The notes: generated by a model from the sequence alone, not told the origin. A DNA stretch of 64,000 nucleotides from Phyllobacterium phragmitis (GCF_002980495.1 NZ_PVBR01000008.1:186001-250000), one strand, 5' to 3'. Positions 43,277 through 52,699 are shown, numbered from the stretch's first letter. Numbers and translations are program-made.

Positions 43277-44746
43277 CTATTCTGCGATCGGGTAACGCGG
43301 CGCTTTGGACCCTTCGATCGTGATCCACTGCACCTCGGTCAGTTCTTCCATCCCGATCATGCCGCCGGACCGGCCGTATCCGCTGTCCTTGACGCCGCCG
43401 AAGGGGATCTGCGCCTCATCATCGAGCGTCGTCCCGTTGATGTGGCACATCCCGACGTCGAGGCGCTTCGCCAGATCGAGAGCGGACGTCACGTCGCGAC
43501 TGAAGATGGCCGATGACAATCCGTAGTCGTTGTCGTTCGCCACCCGCAGCGCCTCTTCAGCGCCGTCGACGAATACGACCGAAGCGAGAGGCCCAAAGGA
43601 CTCCTCCTGATAGACCCGCATCGCGGGGGTCACGCCGCTCAACACCGTGGGTGCGAAGCAGCGTCCATCGGCCGTGCCGCCTGCAAGCAGCCGCGCGCCG
43701 GACGCGACCGCATCATCGACCAATTCCTTCAGCCGCTTGACGGAGGCGTCATTGATCACCGGGCCAAGCACGATGTCGCTCTTGCGGGGATCACCGTAGG
43801 CGACTTTCCTGGCCACGGCGGCAAGTCGATCGCAGAATTCCTCTGCAATCGATTTGTCGACGATGATGCGCTCGGTCGACAGGCATCCCTGACCAGAATT
43901 GGCGAAGGAGCCAAACGCTGCTGCGCTGACCGCCCGGTCGAGATCGGCATCGGCCAGAACGATGCACGGCGCCTTGCCGCCGAGCTCCAGCACCACCTTC
44001 TTGAGGTGGGCGGCGCATTTCTCGGCGATGATCCGGCCGACGCGGGTCGAACCGGTGAAATGCACCCGGCGCACGAGAGGATGAGCGATCAGCGCCTCGA
44101 CCACGCCGCTGGCATCTTCGGGCGCGTTCGTGATGAGGTTGACAACGCCAGGCGGAAAGCCGGCGTCCTCGAAGCACGCGGCGACAAGCCCATGCGTGCG
44201 CGGCGTCTGCTCCGACGCCTTGATGGCGACCGTGTTGCCAAGGACCAGCGCCGCCGGGACCGACGCCCCGACCAACAGGACAGGCGCATTCCACGGCACG
44301 ATGCTCGCAACCACGCCGGCGGGCTTGCGAATGGCGATCATGGTGCGTGCCGGATTGTCCGAGGGAATCGCCTCTCCCGTCAGTCCCTGGTAGGCAGCGC
44401 CGGCCGCGTAGCGAAGCTTCTCGGCAAGAACCTTGACGTTGTATTTGCCCCACGCGGTCGGCCCGCCCATCTCATGCGTGACCGCCTCGCACAGCTCATC
44501 GAGCCGCGCTTCGACGGCCTCCGCGGCCGCCATAAGGTATCGCCGCCGCTCACTTGGTGCCAGCGCGGCCCACCCGCCAAAGGCTTGATGCGCCGCCGCA
44601 ACAGCCCGGTCGACGTCGTCGACCGTCGCTGCCGCCGCCCGCGTCGCCACCTGCCCGGTGAACGGGTTGAGGGATTCGTAGATTCCTCCGTTCTCCGCTG
44701 CGGTCCATCGCCCGCCGATCAGCAAATTCTGGGCGCCAATATCCAT
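43277..44746 (-). CDS. Aldehyde dehydrogenase, salicylaldehyde/vanillin dehydrogenase-like
   Basis: GAGGAGG is 7 bp before the ATG at 44746, giving 489 residues. The motifs are VASIVPWNAPVLLVGASVP, HFTGSTRVGRII, LELGGKAPCIVLADADLD with the general-base Glu and NSGQGCLSTERI with the nucleophile Cys. The WNAP (in place of WNFP) and GQGCLST variants are typical of aromatic-aldehyde dehydrogenases such as those for salicylaldehyde and vanillin. It directly follows the flavodoxin-like gene and overlaps nothing; together they form a two-gene operon divergent from no regulator but neighbouring a LysR gene. Confidence 0.9.
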   Translation of the reverse strand: MDIGAQNLLIGGRWTAAENGGIYESLNPFTGQVATRAAAATVDDVDRAVAAAHQAFGGWAALAPSERRRYLMAAAEAVEARLDELCEAVTHEMGGPTAWGKYNVKVLAEKLRYAAGAAYQGLTGEAIPSDNPARTMIAIRKPAGVVASIVPWNAPVLLVGASVPAALVLGNTVAIKASEQTPRTHGLVAACFEDAGFPPGVVNLITNAPEDASGVVEALIAHPLVRRVHFTGSTRVGRIIAEKCAAHLKKVVLELGGKAPCIVLADADLDRAVSAAAFGSFANSGQGCLSTERIIVDKSIAEEFCDRLAAVARKVAYGDPRKSDIVLGPVINDASVKRLKELVDDAVASGARLLAGGTADGRCFAPTVLSGVTPAMRVYQEESFGPLASVVFVDGAEEALRVANDNDYGLSSAIFSRDVTSALDLAKRLDVGMCHINGTTLDDEAQIPFGGVKDSGYGRSGGMIGMEELTEVQWITIEGSKAPRYPIAE

Positions 44747-44748
44747 GG

Positions 44749-45357
44749 TCAAACCTCCTCAGGCCGTGAAGGATTTGACCCGGCACTCAGGCCGGCAGCG
44801 AACTGACGGGCGACTTGCGACACGCGTGCGCCATAGAGGCGGGCGGTCTCAAGATCGCCCACCGACATTTCGCTCGGAGCAGCGTCGGCGTCGGACTGCG
44901 CCATCGGCGCGATGTACGAGCCCATCCGGTTCGGATCGTCGCGCTTCGAGGCCTTCACGTTAGCGGGCTTGATCGCGAGGCTGACCCACAAGCCACCGTG
45001 CTGCCCGGCGAGGAGCACGAAGTACTGAAGCGTGTTGAGCTTATCGCCGTTGATGCTGGCGCTGTTGGTGAAGCCGCCGAAGATCTTGTCCTTCCACTTG
45101 TCGGCGAACCAGGGCTTGGAGGAGGTGTCAGCGAACTTTTTGAATTGCCAGCTCGGACCTCCCATGTAGGTCGGCGCACCGAAGATGATCGCGTCTGCAG
45201 CATCAAGCGCTGCCCATCCTTCATCCGAAAGATTCCCTTCGGCATCGATGGCCAGCAGCGTTCCGCCGGCGCCCTCGGCGACGGCTTCGGCCATCCGATG
45301 CGTGTGGCCATAGCCGGAGTGATAGACGACGACCGTGTTGATTGCTGGCGTGTTCAT
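44749..45357 (-). CDS. Flavodoxin-fold NAD(P)H:quinone oxidoreductase / WrbA-like protein
   Basis: AGGAGG precedes the ATG at 45357, giving 202 residues. The N-terminus (VVVYHSGYGHTHRMAEAVAEGA) is the FMN phosphate loop, FGAPTYMGGPSWQFKKFAD is the second FMN loop, and VLLAGQHGGLW the third. These identify the flavodoxin/NADPH-dependent FMN reductase superfamily, related to WrbA. It would reduce quinones by two electrons, a protective step beside aromatic aldehyde oxidation. The next gene starts 3 bp beyond its stop. Confidence 0.9.
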   Translation of the reverse strand: MNTPAINTVVVYHSGYGHTHRMAEAVAEGAGGTLLAIDAEGNLSDEGWAALDAADAIIFGAPTYMGGPSWQFKKFADTSSKPWFADKWKDKIFGGFTNSASINGDKLNTLQYFVLLAGQHGGLWVSLAIKPANVKASKRDDPNRMGSYIAPMAQSDADAAPSEMSVGDLETARLYGARVSQVARQFAAGLSAGSNPSRPEEV

Positions 45358-45625
45358 ATTGGCCTCCTGGGGCGTTGTTGTTTCGACCCGAGACAGGCTC
45401 ACTGATCGGGCATCTTCAGCTCCGATCTAATATTTTCTTAATCCGGTATAAATCCCATCAATCAGAACGGATTGTTTCTCATATCTCGACCAATGAGCTT
45501 GGCGTCCGGCTCGACGCCATAGCGTCTGGACGTTTTGGAAAGGCGGCGATCACGCTCAAACGGCATCTGGCGATATGTTGCCCAGCCGGTGGGAGTCCTT
45601 CTACGCTGGCGTCATTCCCTCGCGA

Positions 45626-46558
45626 TCACATCGAGGCGCGCGGGCTTGAACTTCCATCCAGGTACGGCGCCATCGTCGCCTCGATCCAGGACATGAGGGC
45701 GCGCACCCGCCGCGACATGTTTCGACGATGCGCCACCACGAACCAGACTTGCAGCGGCTCAGGCGGAAGATCAGGTAAAATCTGCACCATCTCGCCGCTC
45801 TCGAAATAGGGCGACATTGCCGCCAATCCCGCCTGGACAAGACCCACGCCAGCGACTCCCGCTGCGTGATAAGTTTGGACGCTGTTGACACCCAGCGCGC
45901 CCGGGAGCGCCAGCGACGAGTAACTGTCCCCGTCCGGATACTCCCAGCCGAACGGCTTCGATCCCAGCGTCGGCGTGTAATGAACGATGGCGTGGCCTTG
46001 GCTCACAAGGTCTTCGAGCGTGCGAGGCGTGCCGCGCCGGGCGAGATAGGCCGCACTCGCCGCATTGACCATCCGCAACGCGCCGATCGGACGCGCGATC
46101 AGGGTCTCATCGACAACCGGGCCGATCCGCACGACACAGTCGAAGCCTTCCTGGACGAGATCAACGCGCCGGTCCGTGCTCGATATCTCCAGTTCGAGTT
46201 CTGGATGCGCCGCCATGAATTGCGGGATGGCAGGGATGAGGGTCGAGCGCGCAAGTTCGGTGGGCAGATCGACACGCAGTCTGCCGCGTAGCGAGGTGTG
46301 CTCGCTCGCAAACATGGTCCGAAGATCTTCGGCGTCTGCAAGCAGGTCTCGGGCACGGGTGTAGAACGCACGGCCATCTTCAGTCAGTTGAACCGCGCGG
46401 GTTGTCCGATGGAGCAGCGCTGCACCAACGTCCGCTTCAAGCTGGCGTACCGCGGTCGAGACGCGGCCCTTGTGAATGCCAAGGCTCTTCGCGGCCTTCG
46501 TGAAGCTCGCCATCTCGGCGACCCGAGCAAAAATCCGGAGCGCATCTAAATCTTGCAT
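45626..46558 (-). CDS. LysR family transcriptional regulator
   Basis: The ATG at 46558 has AAGGA 7 bp upstream and gives 310 residues; the open frame continues to 47113 but that part overlaps other genes. HTH: ASFTKAAKSLGIHKGRVSTAVRQLE; effector domain from about residue 92 (GRLRVDLPTELARSTLIP). It belongs to the CrgA/DsdC-like group of LysR proteins common beside quinone reductases and SDRs. It is divergent from the DoxX-like gene (162 bp between starts) and in tandem orientation with the flavodoxin/aldehyde dehydrogenase pair. Confidence 0.93.
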   Translation of the reverse strand: MQDLDALRIFARVAEMASFTKAAKSLGIHKGRVSTAVRQLEADVGAALLHRTTRAVQLTEDGRAFYTRARDLLADAEDLRTMFASEHTSLRGRLRVDLPTELARSTLIPAIPQFMAAHPELELEISSTDRRVDLVQEGFDCVVRIGPVVDETLIARPIGALRMVNAASAAYLARRGTPRTLEDLVSQGHAIVHYTPTLGSKPFGWEYPDGDSYSSLALPGALGVNSVQTYHAAGVAGVGLVQAGLAAMSPYFESGEMVQILPDLPPEPLQVWFVVAHRRNMSRRVRALMSWIEATMAPYLDGSSSPRASM

Positions 46559-46720
46559 TGTCGTCCTTCCGAGAAACAGTCCGTTCGTGATGCACTCCTT
46601 TATATCAGTATTTTGAAACAGCATATCCACTCGAGAGACGACTGAGTGCTCGTTTAGGGCTGGATAGGTCCGAATAAGCGCCCGCCCTGCGGACCTGCCG
46701 CCAACAGAAGGACAGTGAGT

Positions 46721-47074
46721 GTGAACAAGTTTGCTTGGCGCCGGATCCTGGCATGGGCCGTGTCGGCCTTCTTCGTTCTTGGCGGCGCGATGAACATAGC
46801 TGCGCCCGCATCCATCGTGGCGGACTACGCCCGCTGGGGATATCCCGCATGGTTTCACTACATCACGGGAGCGCTCGAGTTGCTTTGCGCGGGCCTCCTC
46901 CTGCCGCGCAAGACCCGGGCGGCCGGCGCCGTACTCGGGGCGCTTGTTATGGGCTCGGCCGTCCTGACTCTCGCGGTGCACGGCGAGTGGACGCATGTAG
47001 TGCTGCCGGCGGCGGTGCTGATCGCCTTGGCGGCAACGCGCTTCCGCAACCGGGATGGTGAGAGCCTGACATGA
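46721..47074 (+). CDS. DoxX-like small membrane protein
   Basis: A GTG at 46721 is 8 bp behind AAGGA and gives 117 residues (MNKFAWRRILAWAV); the GTG at 46715 is too close to the ribosome site. There are four hydrophobic segments, with FFVLGGAMNI, GALELLCAGLLLP and VLGALVMGSAVLTL as typical DoxX/DoxD-like pieces. Such proteins are linked to quinone or thiol redox balance in the membrane, though function is poorly known. The stop overlaps the next start (ATGA at 47071), so the two are coupled and probably both under the divergent LysR regulator. Confidence 0.83.
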   Translation: MNKFAWRRILAWAVSAFFVLGGAMNIAAPASIVADYARWGYPAWFHYITGALELLCAGLLLPRKTRAAGAVLGALVMGSAVLTLAVHGEWTHVVLPAAVLIALAATRFRNRDGESLT

Positions 47075-47397
47075 AGGCCGCACCGTACGTCGCCGCTGCC
47101 GACGTTCCGACATCTAACGGAAGCAAATACCTTCAGCAGCTATACAAGCATGGGTCGCACAGCCTTACGGCAACGTTCACCGCCCAGCATGGCGCGATCG
47201 TCTTTCCGAAGGACGCGCGCGGAAGCACTTTTCCAGGCGACGGCCTCGCAATCCTCGACGCTCGCGCGGGAGAGCTCATCGCGCGGATCGAGGCGACCAC
47301 ACCGGAACAACGGGATCATCTCAAGGGCGTCGTCGCGCGCCATCTCGACCGCCAGCCTATCTATCTGAAATCATTGAAATGGGGTTCTCATAATTAA
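47071..47397 (+). CDS. DUF2218 domain protein
   Basis: The 108-residue protein matches the DUF2218 layout: SKYLQQLYKHGSHS near residue 20, AIVFPKD, LIARIEATTPEQRDHLKGVVARHLDR and a C-terminal LKSLKW. Family members are small cytoplasmic proteins of unknown role, frequently encoded beside siderophore or redox genes. It is coupled to the DoxX-like gene by an ATGA overlap. Confidence 0.8.
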   Translation: MKAAPYVAAADVPTSNGSKYLQQLYKHGSHSLTATFTAQHGAIVFPKDARGSTFPGDGLAILDARAGELIARIEATTPEQRDHLKGVVARHLDRQPIYLKSLKWGSHN

Positions 47398-47513
47398 GTG
47401 CCAAGTGACAGCCGGCGCGACCGGCGATCGGGAAATGCTGCGATCCACAGCCGAGGCATTGGTGGTTTTTGAGACATTGGTATAGGTGATCCAACTGCAG
47501 ACTGCGGCATCTT

Positions 47514-48627
47514 CTATTCGGCTACGTCGATGACGATCTTCCCAAATGCTCCTCGATCTAAATGGTCGAAGGCTGCTGGAAGATCGACCAGAGAATAGCA
47601 AGAATCAACAACAGGGACGATACGTGTCTGATCGATCACTCTACAGCATCGGCCCGAAAATCGGAATCGATTTTCGGAAAGCACGATGCGCAGATTCAAT
47701 AACTTACAGCGTCCTTTGTGCGTCCTAAAGGACGCACGGCGCTGTAGCGAAGCCCTCCAGCGCCGTTCTGCTCCCGGTTCCAATGCCGTGAACAGTTATG
47801 TCCTTGAGCATCAAGGGCATAGCTGGTGCACTGATGTCCCAGCCGTCGAGCGCGCCGATCTGACAGACATGACCGCCAACCGTCGTGACCTGGATGGATT
47901 GCCCGAGATGCTTGCCGCCAATAACCTCCAGGGCGACGTCCACGCCTCGGTCCGAAGTTAACTGGTAGACGGTTTCCATCCAGTCGGTGTCTGCGTCGAT
48001 GAAGTGGTCTGCGCCCTGAGCCTTCGCGCGGCACTCGTATTCAGGTTGACCACAGACGATCACTCTCGCACCGTTAGCTTTTGCGATCTGCATACCGAAC
48101 AGAGCAACGCCGCCAGTGCTCGGGATTAGGACTGTATCGCCAGCTCGGACTCCCGCCCGCTCGACCAGCGCAAACCAGGCCGTGAGGCCAGCCACTGGAA
48201 GTGTGCAAGCCTGCCGGGTAGTCAGTGTCTCAGGTGCCGAGACAAACCAGTCTTCCAGCATCGAGACGTACTCGGCGAGCACACCCGGATAAAAACCACC
48301 CAAAGTCTGATAGGCAGGCGTTCGGGCAGTACCCGCGCGCAGACCGTCGATCCAGTCTGGCGTTGCCGTCGAGATCACGTTCGATCCCAGCCTGAACCGG
48401 GCAGCGCCCTCTCCGAGAGCAACGACTTCACCGGCAAGGTCCGAGCCGGGCGTGAATGGGAACTTGAGAGGAAGTCCGCGCCCTGTCTCGACGACCATCT
48501 TGTCGCGGTAATTCAGCGCGACCGCGTTCACTTTTATCAAAACCTCTTTCGGACCAGGTCTCGGCACCTCGACATCGTTTAGTCTGAGGCGCTGCCTACC
48601 AATTGCATCAATTTCCCAGCGTTTCAT
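47514..48627 (-). pseudogene. Zinc-type alcohol dehydrogenase (QOR-like MDR), split by a 101-bp repeat element
   Basis: From the ATG at 48627 the frame encodes a normal MDR protein (NAVALNYRDKMVV, TPGSDLAGEVVALGEGA, LIPSTGGVALFGMQIAKANGA, LEVIGGKHLGQSIQV) that stops early at 47725 after the foreign residues TAPCVL, 300 residues in all. The missing C-terminus (VIDQTRIVPVVDSCYSLVDL, then PAAFDHLDRGAFGKIVIDVAE) is present in another frame down to 47514. Removing bases 47644-47746 (element plus one TA) restores a single 336-residue frame, with ...EGFA joined to RVIDQ. So an intact gene was broken by insertion. The lost tail holds the last catalytic-domain segment, so activity is doubtful. It is divergent from a LysR gene. 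Confidence 0.9.
47644..47744. mobile_element. RIME-like palindromic repeat element (MITE-like), inserted in a coding sequence
   Basis: The 101-bp element begins CAGC and ends GCTG and is flanked by a duplicated TA (47642-47643 and 47745-47746). It contains two hairpins: CCGAAAATCG/CGATTTTCGG (47654-47663 and 47668-47677) and a longer one in which GTGCGTCC (47718-47725) pairs with GGACGCAC (47730-47737) and TACAGCG (47705-47711) with CGCTGTA (47740-47746). The composition and the TACAGCG...GTGCGTC...GACGCAC...CGCTGTA core resemble the Rhizobium intergenic mosaic element RIME1. It has no coding capacity, so mobility would need a transposase in trans; TA duplication is typical of IS630/mariner enzymes. 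Confidence 0.85.
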
Positions 48628-48664
48628 CGTCGCATCTCCGCTCGTTCCGGAAGGCGATTGCGGT

Positions 48665-48681
48665 CCCGATATTGTATCGGG
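48665..48681. promoter_or_regulatory. Palindrome in the alcohol dehydrogenase-LysR divergent region
   Basis: CCCGATA-TTG-TATCGGG is a perfect 7-3-7 inverted repeat, 38 bp upstream of the alcohol dehydrogenase start. A second dyad, ATTGA-N8-TCAAT at 48728-48745, lies near the LysR start and has the T-N11-A-like form of LysR sites. Both are operator candidates. Confidence 0.5.
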
Positions 48682-48776
48682 TCTCTCCATCCGTCTTCTG
48701 GCACAGATATGCAGCATGGCGATTGTGATTGAATATGGTATCAATTCGGCATGAGGTATTGCTTTTAAGGATCACA

Positions 48777-49673
48777 ATGGACGGGGCGGAATTTTCCCAA
48801 CTCAAGGCCTTCGTCGCAGTCTGCGACGAGCGGGCATTCGGGCGCGCTGCAAAACGGCTGGCGATATCGCCGTCGGCGCTGAGCCGCACCGTCCGCTCGT
48901 TGGAGAGCCGCCTCGGCATACGCCTCCTCAATCGAACAACGCGCAGTGTCGGTCTGACGGAAGCGGGAAGCATCCTCTACGATCGCATCAAGCCGATGAT
49001 GATGGGGATGGACGAGGCTGTGTCGGCGGTCGGAGCCTATCAGAGTGAGCCGAAGGGCGTGGTTCGTGTCAATCTACCGAGCATTGCCGCGCAGATTGCG
49101 GTCCTGCCAAGACTGCAGCAGTTCCGTCTTGCCTATCCGGAGGTCCGCCTTGATCTCGTGGTAGACAACGATATCACGGATGTCGTTGCAGAAGGTTTCG
49201 ATGCAGGCGTTCGGATTGGCGGGCAAATCAGCCGCGATATGATCGCGGTGCGCATTACCCGCGATCTGCGAATGGCGGTTGTGGGCGCACCCTCGTATTT
49301 TGCCAATCGGCCGCCGCCTCAGGCTCCGGCCGATCTGAAGGACCACTTTTGCCTCACATACAAATGGAAAAGCACTGGAGCCCTGTACCCATGGCGGTTC
49401 GAAGGTGTCGATGGCGTCCTCGATGTTGATGTCGAGAACGTACTGACCATAAACGATACGGAGCTACTGCTTTCAGCGGCTCGTCAGGGGATTGGATTGG
49501 CCTACCTCATTGAGGACCTGGTGGGGCCCTTCGTGGAAAATAAGGAACTCATGCAAGTCCTCGAACCGTTTTGCAAAGTTTTCCCCGGCTTCTACCTCTA
49601 TTATTCGGAACGCTCTCACATGGCCGCATCTGTTCGGGCATTCATCGACTTTATGAAAGTCAGGGGCTTTTAG
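48777..49673 (+). CDS. LysR family transcriptional regulator
   Basis: AAGGA is 7 bp before the ATG at 48777, giving 298 residues; the frame extends upstream into the operator region. HTH: RAFGRAAKRLAISPSALSRTVRSLESRLG; effector domain from about residue 88 (GVVRVNLPSIAAQIAVLP). It is divergent from the disrupted alcohol dehydrogenase, which it probably controls, with 149 bp between the starts. Confidence 0.94.
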   Translation: MDGAEFSQLKAFVAVCDERAFGRAAKRLAISPSALSRTVRSLESRLGIRLLNRTTRSVGLTEAGSILYDRIKPMMMGMDEAVSAVGAYQSEPKGVVRVNLPSIAAQIAVLPRLQQFRLAYPEVRLDLVVDNDITDVVAEGFDAGVRIGGQISRDMIAVRITRDLRMAVVGAPSYFANRPPPQAPADLKDHFCLTYKWKSTGALYPWRFEGVDGVLDVDVENVLTINDTELLLSAARQGIGLAYLIEDLVGPFVENKELMQVLEPFCKVFPGFYLYYSERSHMAASVRAFIDFMKVRGF

Positions 49674-50322
49674 GTTATCGGCCGACGCGAAAGATCGTTT
49701 CAACCAGCTTTGCAGAAGAAAACGGACATCAATAGATGGCCGCTTTTCATGCAATCATGCCATCTCTCTCACGGCGGTCGTGTTCATAACGGCCGAACTC
49801 GCTTGGTCAATGTGCGATAAAAACAGCGCTTACGGATTATCGCACCGAGGCGCGTGTTCTGGCCGTTCATCCCCGCGTCAGCTGGCAGGGTTGCCACGAC
49901 CGGTTCGAGGAATTGCGCTATACTGCCGAAACAAGGAAGTAGAAGGCCCCAGTGCCGCGCGTCAGAATTTCAGCGCTTCTTGGACAGAGCGTCGACGCGC
50001 TCCGGAAAAACCAGCTAATGCGACATGGCGGTTGGCATGTTTAACTTGCGCCAGAACTTCGGACCTGGGCTGGACACGGATGAATGTGTCGTTTGATCAG
50101 AAAACTAGAACGATCAGAAATCTCGTGTGGTTAGAGCATTGATTCCGTTCCGTTATCGAGACCTTTGAGTTTGATATCTGGCTCACGACAAAGTCGGCGC
50201 CGAAGCAACCGCCCAGGAGATCGAGCGAGGCGGGTCAATGATTTTGACCGTCCTTACCTGCACAGGTTTTGAACCCCGGACATGCCCAAGGTCGACTCCG
50301 CTGACATGGCAAGGACGGGTCA
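49674..50322. other. Intergenic region without a recognised gene
   Basis: A frame of about 120 codons is open at 49780-50142 but it shows no family resemblance, has odd composition and no convincing ribosome site. The other frames are closed or short. Nothing else was recognised in these 649 bp; they may be remnants of lost genes. Confidence 0.4.
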
Positions 50323-51216
50323 TCATCTCCCGACGTAGGCCGCGAGTTCGTCGGGTGTCCCCTTCGGAAAAGCCTCCTTCAGGTGATCCAGGAACGCCGA
50401 TACACGAGCACTCAGCAAACGGCGCGTGGGATAAAGAGTCCACAGCGCGATCTCTGATCCTTCCACATCACCCCAGCGCACCATCGTACCGGTGGCGAGG
50501 TCGTGACTTATGAGGGACACCGGAAGGCGCGCGGCGCCCACGCCCATTCGCACGGCGTCTCGGACCATGACGAGCGACGAAAGACTCAGCACCGGATTGA
50601 CTGCGATTTTTGTCTTTCCGGTCGGTGTCACCATGCTCCACGCGTCGCCCTGGCCGGCTGGTCCACGCACCACGACCGGAATAGCGGAGCCGTCTTCCGG
50701 CGGCGTCAGGTCCGGGCTCGCTACGACGACCAGACGATCGTGCAGGAAGATGCGTCCGACCAGGCTTTCATCCGGCGCCGGATTGACCCGGATTACGAGG
50801 TCGTAGGCTTCCTCGATCATGTCGACGGATCGGTCCTCGGTCGTGACCTCGAGCCGGACCTCCGGGTATTTCAGTGTAAAGCTGGCGGCGACCTTCCCCA
50901 TCGCTGTTTGCGAAAAGAGCAAAGGCGCGCTGATCCGCAACCTGCCGCGAGGGCTATGTCCGCCGGAGGCGATCGCCGTAGCCGTCTCGTCGAGTTCGGT
51001 GAGCAGCTGGCCTGTCCGCTCGAACAATGCCCGTCCTTCCTCCGTCAGCTTCAGGTCGCGTGCGCCCCGCTCGAACAGGCGAAGCTCAAGGCTGGCCTCA
51101 AGCTCGGCGACGCGGCGGGACAGTGTGGCCTTGGGGCGCCCCGCGGCTCGGGATGCCTTTCCGAAGCCGCCATGACGAGCGACCAGGTTGAAATCGGCGA
51201 GGGCAAGAAGATCCAT
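50323..51216 (-). CDS. LysR family transcriptional regulator
   Basis: The ATG at 51216 (MDLLALADFNLVARHGGFG) gives 297 residues; a GTG at 51228 is an alternative. HTH: GGFGKASRAAGRPKATLSRRVAELEASL, effector domain from about residue 88 (GRLRISAPLLFSQTAMGKV). It is of the same CrgA-like type as its neighbours. It is divergent from the NmrA-like operon, 107 bp between starts, and is presumably its regulator. Confidence 0.93.
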   Translation of the reverse strand: MDLLALADFNLVARHGGFGKASRAAGRPKATLSRRVAELEASLELRLFERGARDLKLTEEGRALFERTGQLLTELDETATAIASGGHSPRGRLRISAPLLFSQTAMGKVAASFTLKYPEVRLEVTTEDRSVDMIEEAYDLVIRVNPAPDESLVGRIFLHDRLVVVASPDLTPPEDGSAIPVVVRGPAGQGDAWSMVTPTGKTKIAVNPVLSLSSLVMVRDAVRMGVGAARLPVSLISHDLATGTMVRWGDVEGSEIALWTLYPTRRLLSARVSAFLDHLKEAFPKGTPDELAAYVGR

Positions 51217-51323
51217 GATCTGTTCCACTAGTGAGACGGTCTGTCCAGATATAGCGTCTATCGCATTAAATGTGGATCGCTAATTTGAGAACAAGCAAAC
51301 AACTGAACTCAAGGAGCAACACC

Positions 51324-52187
51324 ATGACCATTCTCGTAACCGGCGCGACCGGCAATGTCGGAAGCAATGTCGTCGAACAACTCGTCAAGCGCGGCGCCGA
51401 TGTGCGCGCACTTGTTCGCGATCCGTCCAAGGCCAGCTTTGCGGCTAGCGTTCAAGTCGTTCAGGGCGACCTGCTCGACGTCGACTCGCTGCGGGGCGCT
51501 ATGAAGGGCGTCTCCACGCTGTTCCTGCTGAACGGCGTCGTCGCCGACGAGTTCACCCAGGCGCTGATCGCGCTCAACGTCGCCCGCGAAGCCGGGATCG
51601 AGCGGATCGTCTATCTGTCGGTGATCCACAGCGACATCTACGTCAACGTGCCGCACTTCGCGGGCAAGTTCGGCGTCGAGCGAATGATCGAGCAGATGGG
51701 GCTCAGCGCCACCATCCTGCGCCCCGCCTATTACATGGACAACGAGATCACGATTAAAGACGTAATCACCGGCTACGGCATCTACCCGATGCCGATCGGC
51801 GACAAGGGCCTGGCGATGATCGACGCCCGCGATGTCGGCGAGATCGCCGCGATCGAGCTGATCCGCCGCGAGCGGTCCGCCACGCCGCTTCCACTCAACC
51901 GCATCAACCTGGTTGGACCCGACACGCTGACCGGCGCCAGCGCCGCCGCCATCTGGAGCGATGTCCTCGGCCGCACGATCGCCTATCCGGGCGACGACAC
52001 CGCCGGGTTCGAGCAGAACATGCGCCAGTTCATGCCGGGCTGGATGGCGTTCGACATGCGCCTGATGGCCGAGCGCTTCATTACCGACGGCATGCTTCCC
52101 GAGGTTGGCGACGTTGACCGGCTGACCGCGCTGCTCGGCCGGCCGCTGCGCTCCTATCGCGATTACGTCGCGCAGATCGCCGGCTGA
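51324..52187 (+). CDS. NmrA-like atypical short-chain dehydrogenase / NAD(P)-binding protein
   Basis: AAGGAG precedes the ATG at 51324, giving 287 residues. The N-terminus ILVTGATGNVGSNVVEQL is the glycine-rich NAD(P) loop GxxGxxG, and VVQGDLLDVDSL and IVYLSVIHSD follow as in NmrA/HSCARG and quinone-reductase-2 (QorB)-like proteins. The classical catalytic YxxxK is absent, as in this subfamily. The role may be redox sensing or quinone reduction. It is the first gene of a cluster with a DUF1857 gene 38 bp behind, facing a LysR gene. Confidence 0.9.
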   Translation: MTILVTGATGNVGSNVVEQLVKRGADVRALVRDPSKASFAASVQVVQGDLLDVDSLRGAMKGVSTLFLLNGVVADEFTQALIALNVAREAGIERIVYLSVIHSDIYVNVPHFAGKFGVERMIEQMGLSATILRPAYYMDNEITIKDVITGYGIYPMPIGDKGLAMIDARDVGEIAAIELIRRERSATPLPLNRINLVGPDTLTGASAAAIWSDVLGRTIAYPGDDTAGFEQNMRQFMPGWMAFDMRLMAERFITDGMLPEVGDVDRLTALLGRPLRSYRDYVAQIAG

Positions 52188-52225
52188 CCGCTTCCATTCC
52201 CATCATCCCTACAAGGACCATTGCC

Positions 52226-52699
52226 ATGATCTATTCGACCGCCACCGTCCCGGTGAACCCCGAAGGCGAAACCAAGCTCACCCGCGAGCAGGTCTGGAAG
52301 GGCCTCGAACTCAAGGCCCGCGACGCGCGCCTGTTCCTTCCGGCCGGCCTGTGCACCCGCTGCGACGTCACGGAGGAGAGCGCCACCCACTTCGTGCGCG
52401 ACGCTACGATCGCCGGCGCCGACCTGCGCGAGATCATCACGCTCGAGCCGCAGCGCAAGGTCACCTTCTTCCAGGCCACCGGGCCGCGCGAAGGCGCCAT
52501 CATCAACGAGCTGTTCGAGGACGAAGCGGGCGAGCTTCAGCTGAAATTCTATTGCTACCTCGGGCTGCGCGACAAGGCGCCGAACGGCCCCGAGGAACAG
52601 GCCGAGCAGGCGCAGTTCGACAGCGACAAGGGCTACAAGGCCGCCCTGCTATCCACACTGACGCGCACCCGCGAGATGCTCGCCGAAGGCAAGCTCTGA
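52226..52699 (+). CDS. DUF1857 / AtaL-like SRPBCC protein
   Basis: The 157-residue protein starts MIYSTATVPVNPEGETKLTR, with the EQVWKGLELKARDARLF segment, ATHFVRDATI and KVTFFQATGPREGAIINELF that characterise the DUF1857 (AtaL-like) family, a small Bet v 1-like fold able to hold a hydrophobic ligand. No enzymatic role is established. AAGGA precedes the start. It lies in an operon between the NmrA-like gene and the broken ene-reductase gene. Confidence 0.85.
   Translation: MIYSTATVPVNPEGETKLTREQVWKGLELKARDARLFLPAGLCTRCDVTEESATHFVRDATIAGADLREIITLEPQRKVTFFQATGPREGAIINELFEDEAGELQLKFYCYLGLRDKAPNGPEEQAEQAQFDSDKGYKAALLSTLTRTREMLAEGKL

Noticed and set aside
45405-45625. Possible LysR N-terminal remnant (RLDAIASGRFGKAA)
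   Set aside because: Only about 14 residues look LysR-like and the rest does not follow; too weak to annotate.
49780-50142. Open frame of about 120 codons between two LysR genes
   Set aside because: No family resemblance, atypical composition and no ribosome site; treated as non-coding.
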